This document shows, piece by piece, positions 17,401 to 25,458 of a DNA stretch of 64,000 nucleotides; position 1 is the stretch's first letter; each line of letters begins with the position of its first letter. The notes beneath the pieces were generated by a model. That model saw nothing but the letters and a program-made list of their open reading frames with translations, did no database searches and was not told the origin of the DNA. The DNA comes from Metabacillus idriensis (GTDB taxonomy: Bacteria; Bacillota; Bacilli; Bacillales; Bacillaceae). Made by a program: the position numbers and the translations under genes. Location of the stretch: contig NZ_WKKF01000005.1 in assembly GCF_009674765.1 (NCBI RefSeq), positions 62,001 to 126,000 of the forward strand, read 5' to 3'.

Positions 17401-17441
17401 CTATACATGATCTGCTTTGCAGAAAAAAAGGAGGAATTCAC

Positions 17442-18281
17442 ATGAATACAATCGCGTTTGTAGGTGCAGGATCCATGGCAGAAGCCATCATAAACGGATT
17501 AGTCAATGGCGGTGTCTGCCTCCCTGAATATATAAAAGTCACAAATCGCTCAAGCATGGAAAGGCTGGACTTTCTTAATCAGGCTTACGGAGTGTCCGTT
17601 ACAAAAAACAAACAGGAGACAGTTGGGGGTGCATCGATTATTATCCTTGCTATGAAACCAAAAGATGTCAAAGCAGGAATTGAGAGCATCAAGGATTATG
17701 TGGACAGCAGTCAGGTCATTATTTCCGTTCTCGCCGGCATCTCGAGTGAAACCATCCGGAAGCTTTTCGGAAAAGAGCTGTCGATTGTCCGCGCGATGCC
17801 AAATACATCGGCTGCGCTTCAGAGATCGGCAACAGCACTTGCATGCAATTCAGCTGTAACAGCGGATCAGCTGAAGCAGGCAGCAGGGCTTTTTGAGGCA
17901 ATCGGGACCGTTACCCATGTTTTAGAACATCAGCTGGATGCTGTAACAGGCCTCTCCGGAAGCGGTCCCGCTTATATTTATTATATCGCGGAAGCACTTG
18001 AAAAAGCAGCTGAAGAAACGGGTCTTGAAAAAGAGACAGCGAAAGCATTGATTGCACAGACACTGCTCGGGGCAGCCGAAATGCTGCTGACTTCAGAAAA
18101 AGAGCCTGCAGTGCTACGAAAAGAGGTCACAAGTCCCGGCGGCACGACTGAAGCCGGTATAGAGAAGCTTGAGGAATATAAAGTCAGCGAAGCAATCGCT
18201 GCCTGTGTTAAAAAAGCGAAAGAGCGTTCGCATGAGCTTGGAGAGATATTTGCAAAAAATGCATTAAAAGAGCATACTTAA
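17442..18281 (+). CDS. proI: Pyrroline-5-carboxylate reductase
   Basis: A 279-residue cytosolic enzyme that reduces pyrroline 5-carboxylate to proline with NADPH, the last step of proline synthesis. The N-terminal Rossmann motif is FVGAGSMAEAI; the C-terminal dimer domain carries the family signature region GLSGSGPAYIYYIAEAL and SPGGTTEAGIE. The AAAAGGAGG site sets the ATG. Control by the proline T-box directly upstream agrees with the function; B. subtilis proI (yqjO) has the same location. Confidence 0.95.
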   Translation: MNTIAFVGAGSMAEAIINGLVNGGVCLPEYIKVTNRSSMERLDFLNQAYGVSVTKNKQETVGGASIIILAMKPKDVKAGIESIKDYVDSSQVIISVLAGISSETIRKLFGKELSIVRAMPNTSAALQRSATALACNSAVTADQLKQAAGLFEAIGTVTHVLEHQLDAVTGLSGSGPAYIYYIAEALEKAAEETGLEKETAKALIAQTLLGAAEMLLTSEKEPAVLRKEVTSPGGTTEAGIEKLEEYKVSEAIAACVKKAKERSHELGEIFAKNALKEHT

Positions 18282-18366
18282 AGAGATTGGGTGCAGGAAA
18301 AACAGCGGGCTTGTTGAAGTAAAAAAGACAAGGTCAAGCCAAGTCATAATTCAGACAGGTGATAAA

Positions 18367-18672
18367 ATGTATACAGTATTTTCGACTTTTGATGTGCCGA
18401 ATGAAAAAGCAGATGAAGTCATTTCCATATATAAGAATCGTTCCCGGATGGTAGACGATGCAGAAGGCTTTGTCGATTTTCTCCTTCTGCAAAACGATAA
18501 GCGCGCAGGAGAATTAACGGTACAGCTTATTTTTAAGAGTAAAGAAGATTACTTGAACTGGGTAAAAAGCGCGGATTTCAAGAAGATTCATGATCTTGAA
18601 AAGAAATATCCCGATCAGGAACTTGCGGCTGTGATTCCTAAAGTCAAACAATACAAGGTGGTTGCGCGATGA
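18367..18672 (+). CDS. ABM/IsdG-fold monooxygenase-like protein
   Basis: A 101-residue ferredoxin-like (antibiotic biosynthesis monooxygenase) domain. AEGFVDFLLLQND and LIFKSKEDYLNWVKSADF are typical of the HmoA/IsdG group. The Trp and His in WVKSADFKKIH are ten apart, as in the heme-degrading IsdG triad, but the N-terminal asparagine is not where IsdG has it. Heme breakdown is therefore possible rather than shown. AGGTGAT precedes the ATG. Its stop overlaps the next start (ATGA), so the three genes to 19751 are one translational unit. Confidence 0.7.
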   Translation: MYTVFSTFDVPNEKADEVISIYKNRSRMVDDAEGFVDFLLLQNDKRAGELTVQLIFKSKEDYLNWVKSADFKKIHDLEKKYPDQELAAVIPKVKQYKVVAR

Positions 18673-19037
18673 GTTTTTTTCCGGCAGACCAAATTGTCCA
18701 TGACGTAACCGAGAGAATCTATCAGAAGGAGCCTTCTCTGCTGGAACGTTTCGGAGAAAAAGGAAAAAAGAAATGCAGGGAAGACAATCATCACCACTTA
18801 AACCATCTTAAAACAGCTTATGAACTGCAAAATGAGCAGGTTTTTACAGATTATGCGAAATGGCTGAATGGGATTTTAGTGAAACATGGCATGAAAACAC
18901 AGCATTTGATTGACAATTTCATGCTAATTAAAGAAGTGCTCCTCTCGGCTGAGTTCGAGGACGCAGAGACAGTATCAGATTATCTTTCATATTTGGATGC
19001 TGGCATCCGCTCACTTTTACTAGAAAAAGAGAAATAA
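18669..19037 (+). CDS. Helical protein of unknown function, partner of B12 protein
   Basis: A 122-residue, apparently all-helical protein with no membrane segment. The most striking stretch is CREDNHHHLNHL, a cysteine followed by a histidine cluster, then FTDYAKWLNGILVKHGM. This layout recalls helical sensor domains such as the N-terminal domains of stressosome co-antagonists, but no family can be assigned. It overlaps the upstream gene by four bases and ends 21 bp before the cobalamin-binding gene, so a joint function is likely. Confidence 0.6.
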   Translation: MSFFPADQIVHDVTERIYQKEPSLLERFGEKGKKKCREDNHHHLNHLKTAYELQNEQVFTDYAKWLNGILVKHGMKTQHLIDNFMLIKEVLLSAEFEDAETVSDYLSYLDAGIRSLLLEKEK

Positions 19038-19058
19038 AGAGAAACGGGGTGTTCTGTT

Positions 19059-19751
19059 TTGAAGAATTCTCAAGCACTGGAGTTTGCTCAATTACTATTG
19101 AATAGCGATGAGCATGCAGCAGTCCAGCTGCTCAAGGCACACAGTCACCTGTCACGGACCCAACTGTTTGAAGAACTGATAACGCCTGCGATGCAGCATG
19201 TAGGCGAGTTATGGGAAAACAATGAAATTACGGTAGCAGATGAGCATTTGGCAAGCGTAGTTTGTGATTTTATTTTATCAACGCTTTATCCGCCGATGCA
19301 AAATTCAGCATCGGAAGGCAGAAAGAAAGCAATGCTTTTGTGTGTTGAAGGAGAGCAGCATTATTTGGGCCTGAAAATGGTCAACAGCTTATTCGAAGAA
19401 AAAGGGTATGAAACACACTATTTAGGCCCTAACCTTCCGCTTGAATACGCCATTAAGAAAGCTGAGCTCTGGAAGCCTGAAGTCATTTGCCTCTCCATAT
19501 CCATTGTGTATCATCTGCCGAATATAAAGAAGTATGTGGATGCACTGGCAGCATTGCCGAACCATCCAGTCATCCTTATCGGAGGCAGAATCGTTAATCA
19601 ATATGATCTGCATCCTTATTGTTCAGGCCAGGCAGAAATTATGTACGATGTAAAAGCCGTAGAGAACTGGCTGAACAAAAACAGCATGATTGAGAAGTAT
19701 AAAGATCACACGCTCGCAGAAGAAAGCAAAACTTTAACTCCATTAAACTAA
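19059..19751 (+). CDS. Stand-alone cobalamin-binding photosensor-like protein
   Basis: A 230-residue protein with the two domains of the CarH/LitR light sensor but no DNA-binding domain. The helical cap (residues 5-75) contains W52-x9-E62-H63, the Wx9EH signature of AdoCbl photoreceptors. The Rossmann B12 domain (88-215) has E99-Q-H101-Y-L-G104 (ExHxxG, H101 the likely lower cobalt ligand), LSISIV and LIGGRIV. The residue after W52 is Glu, not the His seen in Thermus CarH. Start is TTG with GGGGTG upstream. It may signal light or B12 state through protein contacts, perhaps with the upstream gene. Methyltransferase corrinoid protein is a less likely alternative. Confidence 0.78.
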   Translation: MKNSQALEFAQLLLNSDEHAAVQLLKAHSHLSRTQLFEELITPAMQHVGELWENNEITVADEHLASVVCDFILSTLYPPMQNSASEGRKKAMLLCVEGEQHYLGLKMVNSLFEEKGYETHYLGPNLPLEYAIKKAELWKPEVICLSISIVYHLPNIKKYVDALAALPNHPVILIGGRIVNQYDLHPYCSGQAEIMYDVKAVENWLNKNSMIEKYKDHTLAEESKTLTPLN

Positions 19752-19872
19752 GAAAAGCGCAAGCGCCCGTTTAGCGCAGGCATGACAGATAAGGATCTGC
19801 AAGTAAAGGCGTTTTTTGCCTTTACTTGCAGATCCTTTCTGGCCGAGGAGTTGGGCGATTCCGCTCGCCATG
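19752..19872 (+). repeat. 122-bp repeat copy
   Basis: Begins GAAAAGCGCAAGCGCCCG at the base after the TAA of the B12 protein gene. The stem is GGATCTGCAAGTAAAGG paired perfectly with CCTTTACTTGCAGATCC, a sequence unlike other copies but fully complementary. Confidence 0.88.
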
Positions 19873-19903
19873 GAAGCGCAAAATTTTATACTTCTTATCT
19901 CTT

Positions 19904-19956
19904 AAAAAAAGAGACTGTCCTGCATCCTTTTATAGGATCTGGCCAGTCTCTTTTTT
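19904..19956. terminator. Bidirectional terminator
   Basis: AAAAAAGAGACTG and CAGTCTCTTTTTT with an inner TCCTGCATCC/GGATCTGG pairing. It closes the photosensor operon and, on the other strand, contains the end of the Nudix gene. Confidence 0.8.
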
Positions 19957-20376
19957 CAGTCTGATAGAGTTAGAGAGCTGAATGCTGTTTTTAAGCCATG
20001 GCGGAGCAGCCTCATTCGCCATGACCTCTTCAAATGTCATCCAGGCAGCAGATGTGACCTCATCTTCGCTCTTTGCATAAGGCCTCCCGCTCTTATGTTC
20101 ACACAAAAAAACCACATCAACCACATGGACTCCGTCATCCGAAACAAAAGAAGTACTGTGCACATAACTCATGTCCTCACTAATCTCAATGCCGGTTTCT
20201 TCCTCGATTTCACGTTTCAGCGTCCGTTCTAAAATATTGGAAGAAACCCCTTCCTGTTCCACTTTTCCTCCTGCAAGGGAAAGCTGTCCCGGTGCATGTT
20301 TTTCCATCATGCTTCTTTCAATAATCAGCCATCGGCCATCTTTAAAGACAGCACCTTCAACATTCACAACAAACAT
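19930..20376 (-). CDS. Nudix hydrolase
   Basis: A 148-residue Nudix-fold protein. The Nudix box GGKVEQEGVSSNILERTL then KREIEEETGI keeps the REIxEExG metal site, but has about four extra residues between its glycine and the RE pair relative to the standard spacing. That may indicate an atypical loop. Substrate (a nucleoside diphosphate linked to X) is unknown. It ends inside a shared terminator hairpin. Confidence 0.8.
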   Translation of the reverse strand: MFVVNVEGAVFKDGRWLIIERSMMEKHAPGQLSLAGGKVEQEGVSSNILERTLKREIEEETGIEISEDMSYVHSTSFVSDDGVHVVDVVFLCEHKSGRPYAKSEDEVTSAAWMTFEEVMANEAAPPWLKNSIQLSNSIRLKKETGQIL

Positions 20377-20507
20377 GCAAACCGCTCCCTCATCCGTAAA
20401 TTAAATCACAAAAGCTCTAAAAGTACTTTTTCCTTCAGGCAGAACGCCATGCCATAAGTAATTCTCCGCAGAAACCTTCATAAAAATGAAATCAGCTATT
20501 CTCATCC

Positions 20508-21272
20508 TCAGGCCTTCAGATGCTGCAAAAGCCAATCCATCGAGAGCTCTTCCACCACGTCCAAATACCCCATAAAACTATGAGCTGCGCCATTTATAAT
20601 AACAAGCTTCGATTCCTTTGACAGAAACTTCATTCCTTCCCGCGATTTATCTGAAAGCATCTTTTCTTCCCTGTCATGATTGCCATGAATGATTAAGACA
20701 GGACACGATATGGAAGACAGCAGTTTTTTCTGATTACACTGTTCAAAGTCATCAAGCATTTGCTGCTCAATGATCACTTTCTTTCTAGGTCCATTTGTCA
20801 GCAGCTGTGTTATTTTCCCGGTTTCCCTCAGTTCTTTCATTTGCACCGGTGTAAAGTGCTCGTTCCAGTCATATACCGTCCCGCCTGTCGAAGCACCAGT
20901 AAGCACCATTGTCTGAATGTCCTTAGAATAGCTCATCAAACAGATTCTGCTCCCTAAACTGTGTCCGTAAAGAGCAATTTTATGTAAGCCTTTTCGTTTT
21001 ACAAACGCAATTGCAGCCTGCAGATCATCTGCTTGTTTAGCCATTGTAAGTGAATCGTCATCGCTTTCCCCGCAGCCGCTGAAATCAAACGCCAGTACAT
21101 GAAAGCCTGACGCTTGAAACCGCAGCGCAAAGCGGTCAAACCTCCCGCGGGAGGACTTATCTGAAGTAAAACCATGGCACATAATGATGACGCCATCTGA
21201 TGGTGCAGCATAAAAATTACCGATCAATGTTAATTGCCGGGAATTCTTTATTTCAACTCGCTCAAACTTCAT
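20508..21272 (-). CDS. Alpha/beta hydrolase
   Basis: A 254-residue cytosolic serine hydrolase. IIMCHGFTSDKSS is the oxyanion region, ALYGHSLGSRICL the nucleophile elbow, IHGNHDREE the acid region and NGAAHSFMG the catalytic histidine. It looks like an acyl-ester or feruloyl-esterase-type enzyme; the substrate is unknown. Its ATG overlaps the stop of the M20 peptidase gene (ATGA), so the two are translationally coupled. Confidence 0.85.
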   Translation of the reverse strand: MKFERVEIKNSRQLTLIGNFYAAPSDGVIIMCHGFTSDKSSRGRFDRFALRFQASGFHVLAFDFSGCGESDDDSLTMAKQADDLQAAIAFVKRKGLHKIALYGHSLGSRICLMSYSKDIQTMVLTGASTGGTVYDWNEHFTPVQMKELRETGKITQLLTNGPRKKVIIEQQMLDDFEQCNQKKLLSSISCPVLIIHGNHDREEKMLSDKSREGMKFLSKESKLVIINGAAHSFMGYLDVVEELSMDWLLQHLKA

Positions 21273-22894
21273 TGGTCAAAAATCCTCTTCAGTGTAAAGG
21301 AAAGCAGCTCGGGACACGTTTCAAAAGAATAAGGAAGATGCAGACGCTCCGTCCATTTATGCGGATCCTTTCCGAATGGCCCCACATTTAAAACAGGAAT
21401 GTTCAGTGCTTTGATTTCCTCAAGAGGAAGCTGATAATGGTCCCCGTAAATCGGCATATTGTCTGTCAGCTCACGGATGGATTCTTCGCTTTCTTTAATC
21501 TGCAGAAAGCTCAAATCGGAGAGTCCGGCAAAATACTGCTGATTTTTGAGTGAAATCTGAAACTGATCCTTCGCGCAGCTTTGAACTTCAGAAAGAATGC
21601 CCTGTATAAAATCATCCTCTTTTGATGAAACAGATGGATAAAAAGGCGGACTGTAAAATACAACAATCAAAGGCGCAAGCTCCTTGCACAGCCCGGATAA
21701 GCCAGAGACGATTTTATTTGTGAAATGACGATCATCCAGATCGCCGCGGTTCGCTTTTAAATAATGAATATGCCGGTTCACTTCAGCCTCTCCAACTTTC
21801 ATCACGGCGTATTTAAGCAGATCATCATAGGACATAACGGTTACCTTATATGATGCGGGTGTAAAGGATACTGACTGGCTGTAATGTTTTGCTTTCTTAT
21901 CGTAGAAGCGCTCAATATTGTCTGCCGCCTGCTCTGCTGTTTTCATGAGCATGCCGTGGAGTTCAAGCATGCTGCGTTTCATTGTTAAAATATTAAAAAG
22001 TGTAACGGCTTCGTGCGGAATTTGCACCGAATACTCTTCCTTTAAATCCTTTTGCATCAGATTCATCGGCGGCGGTGTGACTTCGTCATCGACTTTTTCG
22101 CTGAAGCGCTCGTTCAGTTCAAGGAGCCTATTCAGCTCAGATACCATAAGGTTTGCGTTTAATCCTGAAAAAGGCTCTCCTACATGGGTTTCGACTCCGC
22201 TGCAGTAAAATCCCGCAAGCACTTTTCCGATTGAACCGCTGTATACATAATAATTTTTATCATTCGGGTATCTTGAAAACATTGGCTCAGAATTTACGCA
22301 TGCCCGGTATGAAAGATTGAATTGATTTTTCAGCTCTGTCAAAACAGGAACCGCGCCGAGCATTCCGGCAGAATTCACTTCTTCGTCAGGGACAGTCAGC
22401 AAAAGGAGGTTCCCTTCAAACTCGCCATTCATTGCACGCTCAAGCATTCCAAGCTGAACCGTAAGACCCGCTTTCATATCCATAGTGCCGCGGCCAAAAA
22501 GCCACTCGCCTGTCTCGATATCGTCTTTAACATGAGGCGGCAGGAGATCAGCAGAGTTAAGCAGCTCCTTCGTTAATTCATGAGGATGGAACGCTAAATG
22601 CTGCAGATGACCGTAATCTTTCACATCAACCACATCAAAATGACTTAATAACAGCACGGTTTCATCTGTCTGCTTTTCGCTTTTTACAAGAGCAGTCAGA
22701 AAATACCGTCCATCAGCAAGCGGGTGAAGCTGCAGAAAGTCCGGATTTTCTTTAAAATAAGGGAAATCATTCAGCACATAATAAAGATGCTGGGCAAGTG
22801 CAATCTCATCTTTTGATCCTGTAATGCTTGCAAGGTTCACTAGGCCTGTTAATAGTTCCATCAGCTGCTGTTTTGTTTGCCATTTTGAATTCAT
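21269..22894 (-). CDS. yqjN: M20-family peptidase/amidohydrolase, YqjN-like
   Basis: A 541-residue zinc amidohydrolase of the RocB/YqjN branch, thought to act in amino-acid breakdown. LLLSHFDVVDVKD carries the first metal His and Asp, LFGRGTMDMKAGL the bridging Asp, LLLTVPDEEVNSAG the catalytic and metal glutamates. AGGAGG seven bases upstream selects ATG 22894 over an upstream in-frame codon. It lies beside namA as in B. subtilis. Confidence 0.85.
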   Translation of the reverse strand: MNSKWQTKQQLMELLTGLVNLASITGSKDEIALAQHLYYVLNDFPYFKENPDFLQLHPLADGRYFLTALVKSEKQTDETVLLLSHFDVVDVKDYGHLQHLAFHPHELTKELLNSADLLPPHVKDDIETGEWLFGRGTMDMKAGLTVQLGMLERAMNGEFEGNLLLLTVPDEEVNSAGMLGAVPVLTELKNQFNLSYRACVNSEPMFSRYPNDKNYYVYSGSIGKVLAGFYCSGVETHVGEPFSGLNANLMVSELNRLLELNERFSEKVDDEVTPPPMNLMQKDLKEEYSVQIPHEAVTLFNILTMKRSMLELHGMLMKTAEQAADNIERFYDKKAKHYSQSVSFTPASYKVTVMSYDDLLKYAVMKVGEAEVNRHIHYLKANRGDLDDRHFTNKIVSGLSGLCKELAPLIVVFYSPPFYPSVSSKEDDFIQGILSEVQSCAKDQFQISLKNQQYFAGLSDLSFLQIKESEESIRELTDNMPIYGDHYQLPLEEIKALNIPVLNVGPFGKDPHKWTERLHLPYSFETCPELLSFTLKRIFDQ

Positions 22895-23037
22895 GATGAG
22901 ACCTCCTAAAATAGATGCTGTTTCTATTCTAAAGAATTTTCGCAATTTTTAAAAGAGGGTGTCAGGCAACTTAAATGAAGTATGGACATTAAGCTGTTAT
23001 ACTTTTTATAAAATTCACTTCAGGGAGGCAAATCTAA

Positions 23038-24054
23038 ATGAAAAACCATTTATTCACACCATATACTGTAAAGAATATTACACTTAAAAATCGCATTGTG
23101 ATGTCTCCAATGTGCATGTATTCTTCCCACCGCGAAGGCGGCATGGTTGAAGATTTTCATATGACACACTATATCAGCCGTGCTGTCGGCGGTGCTGGAC
23201 TGATCATGATTGAAGCAACGTCTGTTACTCCCCAAGGAAGAATTTCCCCTCAGGATTTAGGGGTATGGAGCGATGACCATGTAGAGGGTCTTGCAAAGCT
23301 TGTAGACGGCATGAAGCAATACGGGGCAAAAACAGCCATTCAGCTTGCACATGCAGGAAGAAAAGCCGTTCTTGAGGGCGAAATTGTATCCGCCTCTGCT
23401 CTTCCGTTCAACGAGAAAAGCAAAACACCTGTTGAAATGACAAAAGAAAAAATCCAAGAAACCATTCAGGCTTTTAAAGATGGAGCAATCCGCGCTAAAA
23501 AAGCCGGATTCGATATTATTGAGCTTCACGGCGCGCATGGATACTTAATTAACCAGTTCCTTTCGCCGCTTTCCAATAAGCGGGCAGACGAATACGGCGG
23601 AAGCAAAGAAAACCGCTACCGCTTCCTGAAAGAAATCATTGATGCAGTGAATGAAATTTGGGACGGACCTCTGTTCGTCAGGGTTTCTGCGACTGATTAC
23701 CATCCTGAAGGACTTAACCAAGAAGATTACGTAGAATATTGCTCATGGATGAAAGAACAAGGAGTTGACTTGATCGATGTAAGCTCTGGCGCCCTTGTTC
23801 CAGCAGACATTAAAGTCTTCCCTGGCTACCAGGTGAAGTTTGCCGAGCGCATCCGCGAAGGCGCAGGCATTGATACTGGTGCTGTCGGCCTAATTACGAC
23901 AGGAATTCAGGCGGAAGAAATACTTGGAAACGGCCGTGCAGATCTGATCTTCCTGGCACGCGCCCTTCTCCGCGATCCATACTGGCCGCGTACGGCAGCT
24001 GCGGATCTCGGCGTTGAGATTGAAGCACCTAAGCAGTATGCTCGCGGGTGGTAA
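23038..24054 (+). CDS. namA: NADPH dehydrogenase NamA (old yellow enzyme)
   Basis: A 338-residue FMN enzyme reducing activated C=C bonds of xenobiotics and electrophiles with NADPH. Cys26 and Tyr28 (SPMCMYSS) sit at exactly the positions known for B. subtilis YqjM. The substrate-binding histidine pair is in [15 protein letters not shown], and the C-terminal arginine finger is in YARGW. Same length as YqjM. GGGAGG upstream sets the start. In B. subtilis it responds to peroxide and toxic compounds; no such site was identified here. Confidence 0.96.
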   Translation: MKNHLFTPYTVKNITLKNRIVMSPMCMYSSHREGGMVEDFHMTHYISRAVGGAGLIMIEATSVTPQGRISPQDLGVWSDDHVEGLAKLVDGMKQYGAKTAIQLAHAGRKAVLEGEIVSASALPFNEKSKTPVEMTKEKIQETIQAFKDGAIRAKKAGFDIIELHGAHGYLINQFLSPLSNKRADEYGGSKENRYRFLKEIIDAVNEIWDGPLFVRVSATDYHPEGLNQEDYVEYCSWMKEQGVDLIDVSSGALVPADIKVFPGYQVKFAERIREGAGIDTGAVGLITTGIQAEEILGNGRADLIFLARALLRDPYWPRTAAADLGVEIEAPKQYARGW

Positions 24055-24061
24055 AACTGTG

Positions 24062-24087
24062 AAAAGCAGCCATTGGGCTGCTTTTTT
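24062..24087 (+). terminator. Terminator of namA
   Basis: AAAGCAGCC, loop ATTG, GGCTGCTTTTTT, directly after the stop. Confidence 0.9.
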
Positions 24088-24125
24088 GTGTGTGCTGGAA
24101 TCTGGTTTAAGGAATGAATATTTGT

Positions 24126-24476
24126 GAATCGTACCACGAAATCCTGTTTTTCAATTTCATAGGGTACGATTACGGGCGAATCGCTACACGAAATTCTGTT
24201 TTTCGATTTCATAGGGTAAGATTACATGCGAATCGTATCACGGAATTCTGTTTTTCAATTCCAAGGGTACGATTACGCTCGAATCGTACCACGAAATCCT
24301 GTTTTTCGATTCCATAGGGTACGATTACGCTCGAATCGTACCACGAAATCCTGTTTTTCGATTCCATAGGGTACGATTACGCACAATTCGTACCACGAAA
24401 TTCTGTTTTTCAATTTCATAGGGTACGATTACATGCGAATCGTATCACGAATTTCTGTATTTTGATTTCATATGGT
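24126..24476. repeat. Seven-copy 52-bp tandem hairpin repeat
   Basis: Units begin at 24126, 24178, 24230, 24281, 24333, 24385 and 24437 (period 52, one copy 51). Each contains AATCGTACCACGAAAT and its inverted partner ATTTCATAGGGTACGATT around CTGTTTTTC, so every unit can fold into a hairpin. The joins (GATTACGCTCGAATC) also pair across neighbours. The outer arms are best conserved, the loop and spacers vary. It lies between the convergent namA and 24507 genes and has no coding character. Confidence 0.92.
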
Positions 24477-24506
24477 GGCATAGCACCAGCCCCTCTTTCC
24501 CAATTG

Positions 24507-25061
24507 CTAAAAACCTTTCTCATCTACCAGCTTCACTTTATCCTTAAGCAGTTCAACCTCTCCTCCCCCGGGCACCAGCTCATCTTGCTGATAATACCAA
24601 AGGACTGTGTTTTGCAGATTGTATTTTTGAGCAATTTCCTGCTCCAGCATGCCGCCAACTTGGAGCGTGCGTGCTTCGGCTCCATTTATTTTTACTTCCA
24701 GAGATCCTTTCTCATCAGAGAGAAGGCCATAAATCATAGAGTTTCCATAGAAATGATAATTTAAGAGTTCACTTTCTGCAGGACGATCTTTCAGCGGATT
24801 CGTTGAAATGGAACTGGCTTTCCAGCCATAAATGCCTTCTTTTAAAAAGGCCGTTCCTAAATGATTCTTTTGGTCAATAAAAAAGAAGAGGGCTTCATCA
24901 TTTATTTTATAGGCTGGAATGACTACTTCCATATCATGTTTCGTATGCTGCAGCGCTTCAAGAGGCTCATCGAAGGATTGTGATATTTCTGTCATTGACC
25001 AAATAACAAAGGCCAGACCAAAACAAATGAATAAACCTAAGAATACTTTGTATTTATTCAC
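24507..25061 (-). CDS. Membrane-anchored extracytoplasmic protein, unknown
   Basis: A 184-residue protein with one N-terminal membrane segment or signal anchor (about residues 6-24, VFLGLFICFGLAFVIWSM) and a soluble domain outside. No known family was recognised. The domain mixes beta-strand-like segments (ALFFFIDQKNHLGTAF, SLEVKINGAEARTL) and ends VELLKDKVKLVDEKGF. GGGGGG five bases upstream selects the GTG at 25061 over a TTG before it. Confidence 0.65.
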   Translation of the reverse strand: MNKYKVFLGLFICFGLAFVIWSMTEISQSFDEPLEALQHTKHDMEVVIPAYKINDEALFFFIDQKNHLGTAFLKEGIYGWKASSISTNPLKDRPAESELLNYHFYGNSMIYGLLSDEKGSLEVKINGAEARTLQVGGMLEQEIAQKYNLQNTVLWYYQQDELVPGGGEVELLKDKVKLVDEKGF

Positions 25062-25223
25062 CAAATCCCCCCATTCTTCAAATGTCTCCTGTTATTTTTA
25101 TATTCTAGGAATTTATGCCGTATTCCTTTTAACATAAGAGGGAAATAATCTGCAGTATTTCGCTATTTTCAGGCAAGAAAAAAGGAACTTCATCAAAAAG
25201 TGATGCCGTTCCTCTCTCATTCA

Positions 25224-25373
25224 TTATTTTGTTTCGCGGTGCAGTGTCACTTTTTTAAGTCTTGGTGAATATTTTTTCAATTCCAGACGGTCTGGATTGT
25301 TTCTCTTGTTCTTTTTTGTGATGTAATTACGGTCACCAGTCTCCGTGCATTGCAGGGTTACGTTCACTCTCAT
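25224..25373 (-). CDS. rpmG: 50S ribosomal protein L33, zinc-free (C-) paralog
   Basis: A 49-residue L33. The sequence begins [20 protein letters not shown], continues [20 protein letters not shown], and ends KVTLHRETK. The usual zinc cysteines (CxxC near residue 9 and a further Cys after KKY) are reduced to one, with Thr and Ser in place of the others, so it should not bind zinc. AGGAGG nine bases upstream sets the ATG. A near-perfect Zur box sits in its promoter, which fits an L33 made when zinc is scarce. Confidence 0.93.
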   Translation of the reverse strand: MRVNVTLQCTETGDRNYITKKNKRNNPDRLELKKYSPRLKKVTLHRETK

Positions 25374-25399
25374 GTCATGTTTCCTCCTATAAAAATCAT

Positions 25400-25420
25400 A
25401 AAACGTAATAATTACGATTT
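25400..25420. promoter_or_regulatory. Zur box in the rpmG promoter
   Basis: The 21-bp site has arms AAAACGTAAT and ATTACGATTT around a central A. It differs from the Bacillus Zur consensus (arms AAATCGTAAT and ATTACGATTT) at one base only. It lies just downstream of the -10, so bound Zur-Zn would block transcription. Confidence 0.88.
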
Positions 25421-25429
25421 GATATGATC

Positions 25430-25458
25430 ATTCTATCTGCTCTTCCCTCCTGTGTCAA
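25430..25458 (-). promoter_or_regulatory. Sigma-A promoter of rpmG
   Basis: On the minus strand TTGACA (25458-25453), a 17-bp spacer and TAGAAT (25435-25430), followed by the Zur box. Confidence 0.8.

Noticed and set aside
24114-24317. 67-codon plus-strand frame
   Set aside because: It lies on the 52-bp tandem hairpin array, and its peptide repeats with it.
24126-24476. CRISPR array
   Set aside because: Units are directly tandem with no unique spacers of constant length, and no cas genes are nearby.
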